Numbered from the stretch's first letter, positions 36,465 to 45,303 are shown. The stretch: DNA of 64,000 nt from Pelagibius sp048268885 (GCA_048268885.1 JBLWUP010000029.1:1-64000), one strand, 5' to 3'. Translations and numbers: made by a program. The notes: generated by a model from the sequence alone, not told the origin.

Positions 36465-37022
36465 TCAGTAGGCCGGGGCCGCCGCGCCGGCGACCGGGTC
36501 GAAGCGCAGGGCCACCCCGTTGCCCACCGCCTCGCCGGTCAGGCCGCGGATGAACCCCCAATGGCTCACCACCAGAAGCCCGTCCCAGTTGCCGGCAGCG
36601 GCATGAGTGTCGCGGAAGCTGCGGCAGCGCTCGCCCAGGGCGTCCTCGCTCTCCTCTTCCTCCGGCCACCAGCGTTCCGGCAAGGCGCCGAAACTGAAGT
36701 GCGGCCAGCGCCGGGTCAGGTCGCTGCGGTGGCTGCCGATGTCGCAGGCATAGGAATAGCGTTCGCGCACCAGGGGCTCGATCTCGACCGTTTGTTCCGG
36801 GGGCAGGCCCAGGGCCTCGGCGATGATCTCCGCCGTGTGCAGGGTGCGCCAGTAGGGGCTGGCGATAATGCGCCGGATGCCGCTGTCGGCCAGGCTTTCG
36901 CCGGCCTCGCGCGCCTGGCGCTCGCCTTCCTCGGTCAGCCGCGGATCGACGATGCCGGGGTCGACCCGGGTCTTGGCGAAGTGGACGTTGAAGTGGGACT
37001 GGCCGTGACGCACCAGGATCAC
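36465..37022 (-). CDS. Histidine phosphatase (phosphoglycerate mutase) family protein
   Basis: The 185-residue single-domain phosphatase begins MILVRHGQSHFN, the RHG signature with the phospho-acceptor His. RIIASPYWRTLHTAEI and a late VVSHWGFIRGL supply the remaining catalytic residues. Substrate is unknown. The start overlaps the fxsA stop by 4 bp. Confidence 0.92.
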   Translation of the reverse strand: MILVRHGQSHFNVHFAKTRVDPGIVDPRLTEEGERQAREAGESLADSGIRRIIASPYWRTLHTAEIIAEALGLPPEQTVEIEPLVRERYSYACDIGSHRSDLTRRWPHFSFGALPERWWPEEEESEDALGERCRSFRDTHAAAGNWDGLLVVSHWGFIRGLTGEAVGNGVALRFDPVAGAAAPAY

Positions 37023-37612
37023 CGGCCGATCCTCCGCAGATCCGGACCCTTGCTGTCCTCGTCGTCGTCGCCGCCGTCGTCCGCGCGGCCGTCGCCGGGG
37101 GAGAGGTCTTCATACTCGCCGTCGATGACCGGCCCCTTCTTGCCGCCGGGGGTCCTTCGCGGGCCGCCACCCGGTCCGCCACCCGGTCCGCCGCTGGGGC
37201 GGTCGCCGCGCATCTCGACCCCGTCGACGAAGACCCGGGCCTCGCCGCGGGCGGCCTTGGCGGCGATGTGGCGGGCGATCATCAGGCGCAGCATCTCGCG
37301 CAGCGGCGGCACGAACAAAAGCAGACCGATGACGTCGGTGACGAAGCCGGGCACCAGCAGCAGGGCGCCGGCCAGGACCAGGCAGACTCCCTCGAACATC
37401 TCGCGCGCCGGCAGCTGGCCCTGGTCCATCTGGGTGCGGGCGCGCATCAGCACCGCCAAGCCCTGGGCGCGCAGCAGCAGCGAGCCCGCCAGCGCCGTGG
37501 CGATGGTGGCGGCGATGGTCGGCCAGACGCCGATAACCCCACCGACCTGGATGAAAACCGCAACTTCCAGGAGCGGCAGGCCAATAAAGACGGCCAGGAG
37601 AATAAGGGCCAT
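37019..37612 (-). CDS. fxsA: FxsA family membrane protein
   Basis: The 197-residue inner-membrane protein has hydrophobic segments beginning MALILLAVFIGLPLLEVAVFIQVGGVIGVWPTI. The central loop contains LLRAQGLAVLMRARTQMDQGQLPAREMFEG, typical of FxsA. The tail is Gly/Pro-rich (GGPGGGPGGGP) and acidic. Family role is suppression of phage F-exclusion; the general function is unknown. It lies next to timA, a conserved alphaproteobacterial pairing. Confidence 0.92.
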   Translation of the reverse strand: MALILLAVFIGLPLLEVAVFIQVGGVIGVWPTIAATIATALAGSLLLRAQGLAVLMRARTQMDQGQLPAREMFEGVCLVLAGALLLVPGFVTDVIGLLLFVPPLREMLRLMIARHIAAKAARGEARVFVDGVEMRGDRPSGGPGGGPGGGPRRTPGGKKGPVIDGEYEDLSPGDGRADDGGDDDEDSKGPDLRRIGR

Positions 37613-37734
37613 ACTTGCTCTTTCCCTACCAATTACCTACATAATGCGCATCACCCGGCGGCAACGCCAGCCAGCTCGCGCCCGTGCCCGCCCCGGCGTA
37701 CCATAAGTGGGCGCGCCTCAATGATTGTGAACGG

Positions 37735-38481
37735 ATGAGCGACGGCACCTTCATAGAAATAGTCATTCTTGCTGCGGTCGCAGCATTTTTTATCCTCAAG
37801 CTGCGATCCGTGCTGGGGAAGCGGACCGGTCATGAGAACCGGCCGGACTATGATCCTTTCAGCCAGGGCGAAGATCGCGGTGCGGAGGGCAAGTCCGACG
37901 GCGGCGATGACAAGGTGATTCAGTTGCCCGACCGGGGCGCTGGGGATCGCCGTGGCGCCAAGCCTTTGGAAGCAGAGGAAGTTTTGGAGGCCGCCGAGGC
38001 GGAAACGGCGGAGGAGCTTGCCGACAGCCCGCTGGCGGCCGGCATCACCCAGATCAAGCTCGCCGACCGGGATTTCGACCCGCGCCAGTTCGTCGCCGGC
38101 GCCCGTTCCGCTTTCGAAATGATCATCGGCGCCTTCGCCGCGGGCGACGTGAAAACCCTGCGCCCGCTGCTGGCCAACGAGGTCTACGACGACTTCTCCG
38201 GCGCGATCAAGGAGCGCGAGGAGAACAAGGAAACCCTGGAGACCACGCTGATCGGCATTACCTCGGCGGAGATCATCGAGGCCGAAATGCAGCAGAAGAC
38301 GGCCTTCGTCACCGTGAAGTTCGTCTCCGAGCAGGTCAACGTGACCCATGATTCGGAAGGCCGCATCGTCGAGGGCGACCCCAATCACGTGGCCAAGGTG
38401 ACCGATCTCTGGACTTTTGCCCGCAATACCCGCAGCCGCGACCCCAACTGGGCGCTGGTTGCCACCCGCAGCCCCAACTGA
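37735..38481 (+). CDS. timA: Tim44/TimA family protein
   Basis: The 248-residue inner-membrane-anchored protein is the alphaproteobacterial relative of mitochondrial Tim44. It has one N-terminal transmembrane segment (IVILAAVAAFFILKL), a charged linker, and the Tim44-like domain (about 105-245) with FVAGARSAFEMIIGAFAAGD and DLWTFARNTRSRDPNWALVAT. ATG 37735 is preferred over upstream codons because the transmembrane segment then starts near residue 8. It precedes mltA, as in relatives. Confidence 0.94.
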   Translation: MSDGTFIEIVILAAVAAFFILKLRSVLGKRTGHENRPDYDPFSQGEDRGAEGKSDGGDDKVIQLPDRGAGDRRGAKPLEAEEVLEAAEAETAEELADSPLAAGITQIKLADRDFDPRQFVAGARSAFEMIIGAFAAGDVKTLRPLLANEVYDDFSGAIKEREENKETLETTLIGITSAEIIEAEMQQKTAFVTVKFVSEQVNVTHDSEGRIVEGDPNHVAKVTDLWTFARNTRSRDPNWALVATRSPN

Positions 38482-38491
38482 GCCCGGCCCG

Positions 38492-39778
38492 ATGGCGCGC
38501 ATCGGGGCCGGAACGTCCTCTCCCGCCATAGTCTCCCTGCCGTTGACCGCCGCGGCCCTGCTGCTGGCAGGGTTTCTCGCGGCCTGCGAGCGCGAGGCGC
38601 CGCCGGAGAAGCCCGCCGAACCTCCCAGGGCGGAGGTCGAACTGCCGCCGGCGGAGACCCCGGAACCTCAAGTCCTGCTGGAGCCGGTGGACTTCGCCGC
38701 CCTGCCCGGCTGGGCCGAGGACGAGGTGGCGGCGGCGCTGCCCGCCCTCACCCGCTCCTGCGCGCGCCTGCTGCGCCAGCCCGACGACCGCCCGGTAGGA
38801 CCGCCGGTCGCTTCCGGGGGCCTGGCCGGGACCGTCGCCGACTGGCGCGCACCCTGCGCGGCACTGCAAGGGTTCTCCCCAGACGACGATGCGGCTGTCC
38901 GCGCCGCCCTGGAACAGCACTTCCGGCCCTTCGCCGTCTCCAACGCCGGCAAGCGCGAGGGCCTGTTCACCGGTTATTACGAAGCCGAACTGAAAGCCGC
39001 CGCAGATCCCGCCGCCCCGGGGGCGACGCCGCTCTACCGCGTGCCCGACGACCTGGTGACCGTCGACCTGGCGCTGTTCCGCGCCGACCTGCGCGGCGAG
39101 AAGATCATCGGCCGGGTCGAGGACGGCCGCCTGGTGCCCTACCTGACCCGCGAGGAGATCGACGCCGGCGCGCTGAACGACCGCGGGCTGGAGCTGGCCT
39201 GGGCCGCCGACCCGGTCGACGCCTTCTTCCTGCACGTCCAGGGCTCGGGCCGGGTGATCTTCCCCGACGGCCGGGTGAAGCGGGTCGGCTTCGCCGGCTC
39301 CAACGGCCATCCTTTCTACGCCATCGGCCGCGCCCTGATCGACGAGGGCGTGGTGTCGCGCAAGAACGCCTCCATGCAGAAGATCCGCGACTGGCTGCGC
39401 GCCAACCCGGAAAAGGCCCAGGAGATGATGCAGCGCAACGCCCGCTACATCTTCTTTCGCGAGATCACCGGCGAGGGCCCGATCGGCGCCCAGGGCGTGG
39501 CCCTCACGCCCGGACGCAGCCTGGCGGTGGACTCTTCCCTGCTGCCGCTGGGCGTGCCGCTCTACCTCGACACCACCTGGCCGGCCAGCGACAGGCCGCT
39601 GCGCCGCCTCATGGTGGCCCAGGACGTGGGCAGCGCCATCAAGGGCGCCGTGCGCGGCGACTTCTTCTGGGGCTCCGGCGAGGCGGCCCTGGCCGAGGCC
39701 GGCCGCATGAAGCAGAGCGGCGTCTACTACCTCTTCCTCCCCAGGACCGTGGCCGAGCGCCGGGAACAGGCGAGCTGA
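38492..39778 (+). CDS. mltA: Membrane-bound lytic murein transglycosylase A
   Basis: The 428-residue lipoprotein cleaves glycan strands with anhydro-muropeptide release. Signal and lipobox LAAC are at the N terminus, followed by a Pro/Glu linker. The MltA domain has GLFTGYYEAEL, DAFFLHVQGSG, and the 3D domain with VAQDVGSAIKGAVRGDFFWGSGE containing the catalytic Asp. ATG 38492 is chosen because it starts just before the signal peptide. The next gene in related genomes is smr; here lutABC intervenes. Confidence 0.95.
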   Translation: MARIGAGTSSPAIVSLPLTAAALLLAGFLAACEREAPPEKPAEPPRAEVELPPAETPEPQVLLEPVDFAALPGWAEDEVAAALPALTRSCARLLRQPDDRPVGPPVASGGLAGTVADWRAPCAALQGFSPDDDAAVRAALEQHFRPFAVSNAGKREGLFTGYYEAELKAAADPAAPGATPLYRVPDDLVTVDLALFRADLRGEKIIGRVEDGRLVPYLTREEIDAGALNDRGLELAWAADPVDAFFLHVQGSGRVIFPDGRVKRVGFAGSNGHPFYAIGRALIDEGVVSRKNASMQKIRDWLRANPEKAQEMMQRNARYIFFREITGEGPIGAQGVALTPGRSLAVDSSLLPLGVPLYLDTTWPASDRPLRRLMVAQDVGSAIKGAVRGDFFWGSGEAALAEAGRMKQSGVYYLFLPRTVAERREQAS

Positions 39779-39833
39779 AGGGGCAGGGTCCCCGGATGCC
39801 GATAGGGGCTTGCCCCCGCTTGCTTTTCCCAAG

Positions 39834-39844
39834 TGGTAATACCA
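39834..39844. promoter_or_regulatory. FadR/LldR-type operator upstream of lutABC
   Basis: TGGTAATACCA is a perfect palindrome and fits TNGTNNNACNA, the consensus of GntR regulators of the FadR subfamily, which includes lactate regulators. It lies 44 bp before the lutA start. No GntR regulator gene is present in the window. Confidence 0.65.
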
Positions 39845-39887
39845 TTATCGCCGAAAGCCCCAAGGGCTGGATTTGGGAGGATCATCC

Positions 39888-40694
39888 ATGGCTGACGCAC
39901 CTCTGGCGGAAGGGCATCCGCGCGTCGGACTTTTCGTAACCTGTCTGGTCGACTTGATGCGCCCCTCGGTCGGTTTCGCGGCGGTGAAGCTGCTGGAAAA
40001 GGCCGGCTGCAGGGTCGAGGTGCCGCAGGCGCAGACCTGCTGCGGCCAGCCGGCCTATAACTCCGGCGACCGGGCCGATACCCGGGCGATCGCCGAGCAA
40101 ACTATCAAGACCTTCAAGGGTTTCGACTACGTGGTGGCGCCTTCCGGCTCCTGCGCGGCGATGATCCGCGAGCACTACCCCACCCTTTTCGAGGGCGATG
40201 CGGCGATGCGGGCGGCGGCCGAGGATCTGGCGGGGCGGACCTTCGAGCTGGTCTCCTTCCTCACCGACGTGCGCGGCCTGGAGGGCGTGGACTCGGCCTT
40301 CGCGGGCAAGGTCACCTATCATGACTCCTGCTCCGGCCTGCGCGAGCTCGGGGTTCAGGCCCAGCCGCGCAAGCTGCTCGGGTCCATTCCGGGGGTGGAA
40401 CTGACCGAGATGGTGGAGCACGACGTCTGCTGCGGCTTCGGCGGCACCTTCTGCGTGAAATATCCGGACATCTCCAACAAGATCGTCTCGGCCAAGACCG
40501 ACAACATCGTCGCCACCGGGGCCGAGACCCTGCTGGCCGGCGATCTCGGCTGCCTCATGAACATGGCCGGCAAGCTGCAGCGCCGGGGTGTGCCCGTCGA
40601 AGTGCGTCACGTGGCCGAAGTGCTGGCCGACATGACGGACCAGCCGGCCATTGGTGAAGCATCGGGTGGTGAAGCCGCGGAAGGGAGCGACTGA
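39888..40694 (+). CDS. lutA: Lactate utilization iron-sulfur protein LutA
   Basis: The 268-residue (Fe-S)-binding protein has two CCG-type domains, with QTCCGQPAYN in the first half and HDVCCGFGGTFCVKYP in the second. They match LutA/YkgE, a component of the non-flavin L-lactate dehydrogenase LutABC. A strong GGGAGGA precedes the start. It is followed by lutB after 5 bp. Confidence 0.94.
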   Translation: MADAPLAEGHPRVGLFVTCLVDLMRPSVGFAAVKLLEKAGCRVEVPQAQTCCGQPAYNSGDRADTRAIAEQTIKTFKGFDYVVAPSGSCAAMIREHYPTLFEGDAAMRAAAEDLAGRTFELVSFLTDVRGLEGVDSAFAGKVTYHDSCSGLRELGVQAQPRKLLGSIPGVELTEMVEHDVCCGFGGTFCVKYPDISNKIVSAKTDNIVATGAETLLAGDLGCLMNMAGKLQRRGVPVEVRHVAEVLADMTDQPAIGEASGGEAAEGSD

Positions 40695-40699
40695 GCGCC

Positions 40700-42142
40700 A
40701 TGCAGAGCACATCCCACGCCTTCAAGGACAACGCCCGCGCGGCGCTCGCCAACCAGACACTGCAGAAGGCGATGAAGCACGTGAAGACCGGCTTCATCGA
40801 CAAGCGCGCCAAGGCCCGCGACCGCCTGCCGGAATTCGACGACCTGCGCGACCAGGCGCGCGACATCAAGAACCACACCCTGGCCAACCTCGACGTCTAC
40901 CTGGAGCGCTACGAGCAGAAGGTCACCGCATCGGGCGGCGAGGTGCACTGGGCCGCGACCGCCGAGGACGCGCGCCAGGCGGTGCTCGACATCTGCAGGC
41001 GCGTCGAGGCCAAGGTGGTGACCAAGGGCAAGTCGATGATCTCCGAGGAGATCGCCCTCAACCAGGCCATGGAGGACGCCGGGCTGGACGTGGTCGAGAC
41101 CGACCTCGGCGAATACATCATCCAGCTGCGCAAGGAACCGCCGAGCCACATCATCGCCCCGGCGGTGCACCTGACCAAGGAACAGGTCGAGGCCGACTTC
41201 CGCCATCATCACAACGAGCTGCCGTCGGAGCGTTCGCTGAGCGAGCCGGTGCAGCTGGTCGCTGAGGCGCGGCAGATGCTGCGCCGCCGTTTCCTCGAGG
41301 CCGACGTCGGCATCACCGGCGCCAACTTCCTGGTGGCGGAGACCGGCACCTCGATCATCGTCACCAACGAGGGCAACGGCGATCTGACGCAGACCCTGCC
41401 GCGGGTTCACATCGTCGTGGCCAGCCTGGAGAAGGTTGTTCCCAACCTGGAGGACGCGACCACCATCCTGCGCGTGCTGGCGCGCTCGGCGACCGGTCAG
41501 GAGTTCTCCTCCTACACCACGCTGTCGACGGGTCCGCGCCGTCCGGAAGATCTCGACGGGCCGGAGGAGTATCACGTCATCCTGCTCGACAACGGGCGCT
41601 CCAACATGCTGGGCAGCGAATTCCAGGACATGCTGCGCTGCATCCGCTGCGGTGCCTGCATGAACCACTGCCCGGTCTATCACGCGGTCGGCGGCCACGC
41701 TTACGGCTGGGTCTACCCCGGCCCCATGGGCTCGGTGCTGACGCCGAACCTGATCGGCGTCGACGAGGCCGGGCATCTGCCCAACGCCTCGACCTTCTGC
41801 GGGCGCTGCGAGGCCGTCTGCCCCATGCGCATTCCCCTGCCGAAGATGATGCGGCACTGGCGCGAGCGGGAGTTCGAACGGCATCTGAGCCCGGCGACGG
41901 TGCGCGCGGGCCTTGGTCTCTGGGCCTTCGTCGCGCGGCGTCCGAAGCTGTATCACTTCGCGACTGGCCTGCAGGCGCGCCTGCTCAGTCATTTCGGGCG
42001 CGCGCGCGGGCGCTTCGATGCCCTGCCTCTCTTGCGCGGCTGGACTAAATACCGCGACTTTCCGGCGCCTGAAGGCAAGACCTTCCACCAGCTCTGGGCC
42101 GAGCGCCAGAAAAGCCAGACGCAGGGGAAGGTCAACTCGTGA
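40700..42142 (+). CDS. lutB: Lactate utilization protein LutB
   Basis: The 480-residue iron-sulfur protein is the core of the L-lactate oxidising complex. The N-terminal LUD domain (about 60-290) is followed by two ferredoxin-type clusters: CIRCGACMNHCPVY and CGRCEAVCPMRIPLPK. The C-terminal DUF3390-like tail begins around 390. It overlaps lutC by 4 bp (ATGA region). Confidence 0.95.
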   Translation: MQSTSHAFKDNARAALANQTLQKAMKHVKTGFIDKRAKARDRLPEFDDLRDQARDIKNHTLANLDVYLERYEQKVTASGGEVHWAATAEDARQAVLDICRRVEAKVVTKGKSMISEEIALNQAMEDAGLDVVETDLGEYIIQLRKEPPSHIIAPAVHLTKEQVEADFRHHHNELPSERSLSEPVQLVAEARQMLRRRFLEADVGITGANFLVAETGTSIIVTNEGNGDLTQTLPRVHIVVASLEKVVPNLEDATTILRVLARSATGQEFSSYTTLSTGPRRPEDLDGPEEYHVILLDNGRSNMLGSEFQDMLRCIRCGACMNHCPVYHAVGGHAYGWVYPGPMGSVLTPNLIGVDEAGHLPNASTFCGRCEAVCPMRIPLPKMMRHWREREFERHLSPATVRAGLGLWAFVARRPKLYHFATGLQARLLSHFGRARGRFDALPLLRGWTKYRDFPAPEGKTFHQLWAERQKSQTQGKVNS

Positions 42143-42843
42143 GCAGTTCCAAGCAACAGATCCTCTCGGCGGTGCGCCGCTCCCTGCGCCGCGAACAGCC
42201 GGACGACGCCGCGCGGCGCGAGGTGGAACAGCGGCTGGCGGCGCCGCGCGCGAACCTGGTTCCCCAGCGCGCGCAGATCCCGCACGGTGAGCAGCTCGAT
42301 CTGATGGTCGAGATGCTGAAGGAACTCTCGGCCACGGTGGTGCGCCTCTCGGACGACGCCGAGGTGCCGCAGGCGGTCGCCGACTATCTGAAGAACGAGA
42401 ACCTGCCGCCGCAAGTGCGTATGGCCCCGCGCGACGACCTGCGCGCCCTGCCCTGGGACGGACAGCCGCTGCTGGACGTGGCGGAAGGCATCGCCGAAGC
42501 CGCGGACGCCACCTCGGTCACCGGCGCCTTCGCCGGCATCGCCGAGACCGGCACGCTGATGATGGCTTCGGGCCCCGAGGCGCCGATCACCCTCAACTTT
42601 CTGCCGGAAAACCACATCGTGGTGCTGCGCGCCTCCCAGGTGACCGGCACCTACGAGGAAGCCTGGGCAAGGCTGCGCGACCTGGTGGGTCCCGGCGAGA
42701 TGCCCCGCGCGGTCAACCTGATCACCGGCCCGTCGCGCACCGGCGACATCGAGCAGACCATCCTGCTCGGCGCGCACGGGCCGCGCCGCCTGCACGTGCT
42801 GCTGGTCGACGACCGCGGCGCGGCGTCGGCCTCCTCTTCCTGA
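42139..42843 (+). CDS. lutC: Lactate utilization protein LutC
   Basis: The 234-residue LUD-domain protein has VTGAFAGIAETGTLMMASGPEAPITLNFLPENHIVVL and GPSRTGDIEQTILLGAHGPRRLHVLLVDD, typical of LutC/YkgG. It completes lutABC. There is no lactate permease (lctP) or lldR gene within the window. Confidence 0.94.
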   Translation: MSSSKQQILSAVRRSLRREQPDDAARREVEQRLAAPRANLVPQRAQIPHGEQLDLMVEMLKELSATVVRLSDDAEVPQAVADYLKNENLPPQVRMAPRDDLRALPWDGQPLLDVAEGIAEAADATSVTGAFAGIAETGTLMMASGPEAPITLNFLPENHIVVLRASQVTGTYEEAWARLRDLVGPGEMPRAVNLITGPSRTGDIEQTILLGAHGPRRLHVLLVDDRGAASASSS

Positions 42844-42868
42844 CCGGCGGCTGAGCAAGCGGCGGGCA

Positions 42869-43486
42869 ATGAGCGGCAAGCGCAAAGGCCCCCGTTCCGC
42901 CTCCAGGGGCACCGGCCTCTCGCCCGAGGACCAGCGCCTCTGGGAACACGTCGCCGGCCAGATCAAGCCGCTCAGCGGCCGCGACCGCCTCTACTCCCGC
43001 GCGGCGGAGTTGCTGCACGACGAAGCGGCGGCGGAACAGAACGGGCGGCCGCCTGCGCCGCAGAAGCGGCGCGCAACCTCGACAACCGCCACGCATCGGC
43101 CGACCACGGCGCCCTCGCCGCATCCGAAGGCGGCGGCGCCCCTGACCCACGGCAGCCGCGACGGTCTCGACCGCCGCAAGGCCGAGCGCCTCAGCCGCGG
43201 CAAGCTGCCGATCGAGGCGACCCTCGATCTGCACGGCCTGCGTCAGGCCGAGGCCCATCGCCGCCTGGAACATTTCCTCGCGGACTGCCAGGCCGCGGGC
43301 AAGCGTTGCGTGCTGATCGTCACCGGCAAGGGCCTGCACAAGGAAGAAGGCGGCGTGCTGCGGGCCAATGTGCCGCGCTGGCTGAACGAGGCGCCGAACC
43401 GCGCGCGGGTGCTGTCGTTCGACTACGCCCAGCAGAAGCACGGCGGCACCGGCGCGCTTTACGTTCTGCTGCGCCGCCCGCGCTGA
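42869..43486 (+). CDS. Smr domain protein
   Basis: The 205-residue protein has a basic, disordered N terminus and a C-terminal Smr domain (about 105-205) with LDLHGLRQAEAHRRL and LIVTGKGLHKEEGGVLRANVPRWL. Smr domains nick or bind branched DNA or RNA. Neighbouring genes in related genomes are mltA upstream and an XRE regulator downstream, so lutABC appears inserted. Confidence 0.93.
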   Translation: MSGKRKGPRSASRGTGLSPEDQRLWEHVAGQIKPLSGRDRLYSRAAELLHDEAAAEQNGRPPAPQKRRATSTTATHRPTTAPSPHPKAAAPLTHGSRDGLDRRKAERLSRGKLPIEATLDLHGLRQAEAHRRLEHFLADCQAAGKRCVLIVTGKGLHKEEGGVLRANVPRWLNEAPNRARVLSFDYAQQKHGGTGALYVLLRRPR

Positions 43487-43649
43487 CCCCGGGCACTGAA
43501 CTTGGGACGCCGGCTTTCGGCGATATCTTTGTTGGGTGGCGCCCGGATTTTCACACAGCAACGAGGAATCGCCTTCCGTCGCGGAAAGCGCTAAACTGCG
43601 ATCCGGTTATGCGCCAGATGTTGTCGCATGCGTGATAGCGGGGTTTGCC

Positions 43650-44171
43650 TTGCCGCACCTCAAAGGGTCCTGTCACTGCGGCGCCGTAAAGTTTTCCGTG
43701 TTCTCGCGCGCTCCAGTGCCTTACATGCGCTGCTACTGCTCGATCTGCCGCAAGACGGCGGGCGGGGGCGGCTACGCGATCAATCTGTCCGGCTGTTACG
43801 CCACTCTGAAGGTCGACGGCGAGGAACACGTCACCGTCTACCAGGCGCGCGGTGCCGGCGGGGTCGGGCCGGACGAAGTGAGCCCGGGACGGCGGCACTT
43901 CTGCAAGCACTGCGGCTCGGCGCTCTATGCCTACGACCCGCGTTGGCCCGAACTGGTGCATCCCTTCGCCTCGGCCATCGACTCGCCTTTGCCGGCGGCG
44001 CCCGAGAGCGTCTTCATCATGCTCGATTCCAAGCCGTCCTGGGTGAAGTTGCCGCCCGACGCCAAGAGCGCCAACCGCTACGCCGAATACCCCGAGGAAT
44101 CGCTGGCCGAGTGGCACCAGGCGCACGGCCTCTACGATGAGTCGGAACCTGATACCCACGATCAGGATTAA
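43650..44171 (+). CDS. GFA/CENP-V family protein
   Basis: The 173-residue zinc-binding protein of the glutathione-dependent formaldehyde-activating (GFA) fold has GSCHCGAVKFSV, RCYCSICRKTAGGGGYAINL and HFCKHCGSALYAYD, giving the CxC, CxxC and CxxC zinc sites. A TTG start at 43650 (L-P-H-L-K-G-S-C) is inferred from family N termini; upstream in-frame codons are open but not family-like. Substrate is unknown, and many members do not act on formaldehyde. Confidence 0.8.
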   Translation: MPHLKGSCHCGAVKFSVFSRAPVPYMRCYCSICRKTAGGGGYAINLSGCYATLKVDGEEHVTVYQARGAGGVGPDEVSPGRRHFCKHCGSALYAYDPRWPELVHPFASAIDSPLPAAPESVFIMLDSKPSWVKLPPDAKSANRYAEYPEESLAEWHQAHGLYDESEPDTHDQD

Positions 44172-44219
44172 CTGAATCATGAGATCGATAATTGAGCGGC
44201 TCCTGATCGCGGGTCCCAC

Positions 44220-44642
44220 ATGACGCCATTCGGGGAAAAGCTGCGCGCTATTCGCGCCGTCCGCGGCCTGGCCTTGAAGGACATGGCCGCCGGATTGCAG
44301 GTTTCGCCGGCCTATCTCTCCGCCATGGAGCACGGCCGCCGCGGCAAGCCCAGCCGGCGTTTCGTGCATCGCGTCTGTCAGTTTCTCGGGATCATCTGGG
44401 ACGAGGCGGAGGAATTGCAGCGCCTCGCCGATCTTTCCCATCCACGCGTGGTGGTCGACACCGCCGGCCTCAGTGCCAAGGCGACGCTGTTCGCCAACCT
44501 GCTGGCCGACCGCGTCGCCGCGCTGGATGAAGGGATGCTCGATCAGCTGTTGCAGCAGATCGAAACGTATCGCGGCGACTCAGGGGAGTCCGCAAGGACC
44601 GGCGGCGACAACGACAACGAAGAGGATGTCAATTCCCCATGA
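44220..44642 (+). CDS. XRE-family transcriptional regulator
   Basis: The 140-residue DNA-binding protein has an N-terminal Cro/CI HTH (about 5-60: KLRAIRAVRGLALKDMAAGLQVSPAYLSAMEHGRRG) and a helical C-terminal region without a known ligand domain. The stop overlaps the PAS gene's ATG (ATGA), so the two are translationally coupled. Similar XRE genes occur beside smr in related alphaproteobacteria. Confidence 0.9.
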   Translation: MTPFGEKLRAIRAVRGLALKDMAAGLQVSPAYLSAMEHGRRGKPSRRFVHRVCQFLGIIWDEAEELQRLADLSHPRVVVDTAGLSAKATLFANLLADRVAALDEGMLDQLLQQIETYRGDSGESARTGGDNDNEEDVNSP

Positions 44643-45166
44643 CCCCTCAGGGTGATGCCACCAAGATCCCCGAGACACAGTTGCGTCAGCTTTACGAATT
44701 CTGGATCGGCAAACGCAGAGGCGGCCGCTGGCCGTCGGGCGCCGACATCGACCCGGAAGAGCTCGCGCCGCTGCTGCCCTTTGTCATGCTGGTCGATGTT
44801 CTCGACGACGGTCGTCACTTCCGCTTTCGCCTGATCGGCACCGATGTCGCCATCGGCGTCAACCCGACCGGCAAGCTGCAGCACGAGGAACTGCCCGAGG
44901 GCATCTACCGTGATCACATCACGGCCCTGTTCCGGCGCGGCGCGGCCGGGCCCGGCGCGCTGTACAGCCGCAGCGCCTACGAGTACGGGCAGACCGAAGG
45001 GCCGCGCAGCATCAGCCGCCTCTTCATGCCGCTGTCTTCCGACGGCACCGTGATCGACATGATGCTGATCGGCCAGACCGCCGACCGTGATTGCGAGGAC
45101 GGGAAGTCGGCCTGGTTGGCCAACCCGCCGACCGTCACCGAAGAGGTCGAAATCCGCCTGCCCTAG
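44639..45166 (+). CDS. PAS domain protein (PAS_5-like)
   Basis: The 175-residue protein has one PAS-like domain, LRQLYEFWIGKRRGGRWPSGADIDPEELAPLLPFVMLVDVL and FRFRLIGTDVAIGVNPTGKL. It matches the standalone alphaproteobacterial PAS_5 group. There is no effector domain. Coupling to the XRE gene suggests a sensor partner for that regulator (inference). Its TAG stop is contained in the CTAG that opens the palindromic repeat. Confidence 0.85.
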   Translation: MTPQGDATKIPETQLRQLYEFWIGKRRGGRWPSGADIDPEELAPLLPFVMLVDVLDDGRHFRFRLIGTDVAIGVNPTGKLQHEELPEGIYRDHITALFRRGAAGPGALYSRSAYEYGQTEGPRSISRLFMPLSSDGTVIDMMLIGQTADRDCEDGKSAWLANPPTVTEEVEIRLP

Positions 45167-45303
45167 AGCAGATCAGGGTCGGCTGGAATCGCCGAAGGCG
45201 ATCCACCGACCCTGTGAATCTGCTCTATGTATTAGAAATAGATCGGATTCACACGTGTAGACAGAACCACTTGGTGGTTCTGTCTACACGTGATCCGATC
45301 TAG
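45163..45303. repeat. Bipartite palindromic repeat, copy C (complete)
   Basis: A 141-bp element bounded by CTAG at both ends lies between convergent PAS and hslU genes. Hairpin 1 (45165-45226) pairs AGAGCAGAT...GGTCGG with its complement and has a TCA bulge. Hairpin 2 (45240-45301) is the near-identical counterpart of copy A. An AT-rich linker TATGTATTAGAAAT separates them. It shares the outer architecture AGAGCA..TGCTCT and AGATC..GATCT with copy B. Confidence 0.88.

Noticed and set aside
37140..37205. GGPGGGP-coding repeat in fxsA as a mobile repeat
   Set aside because: It is a short Gly/Pro-rich coding slippage tract, not an element.
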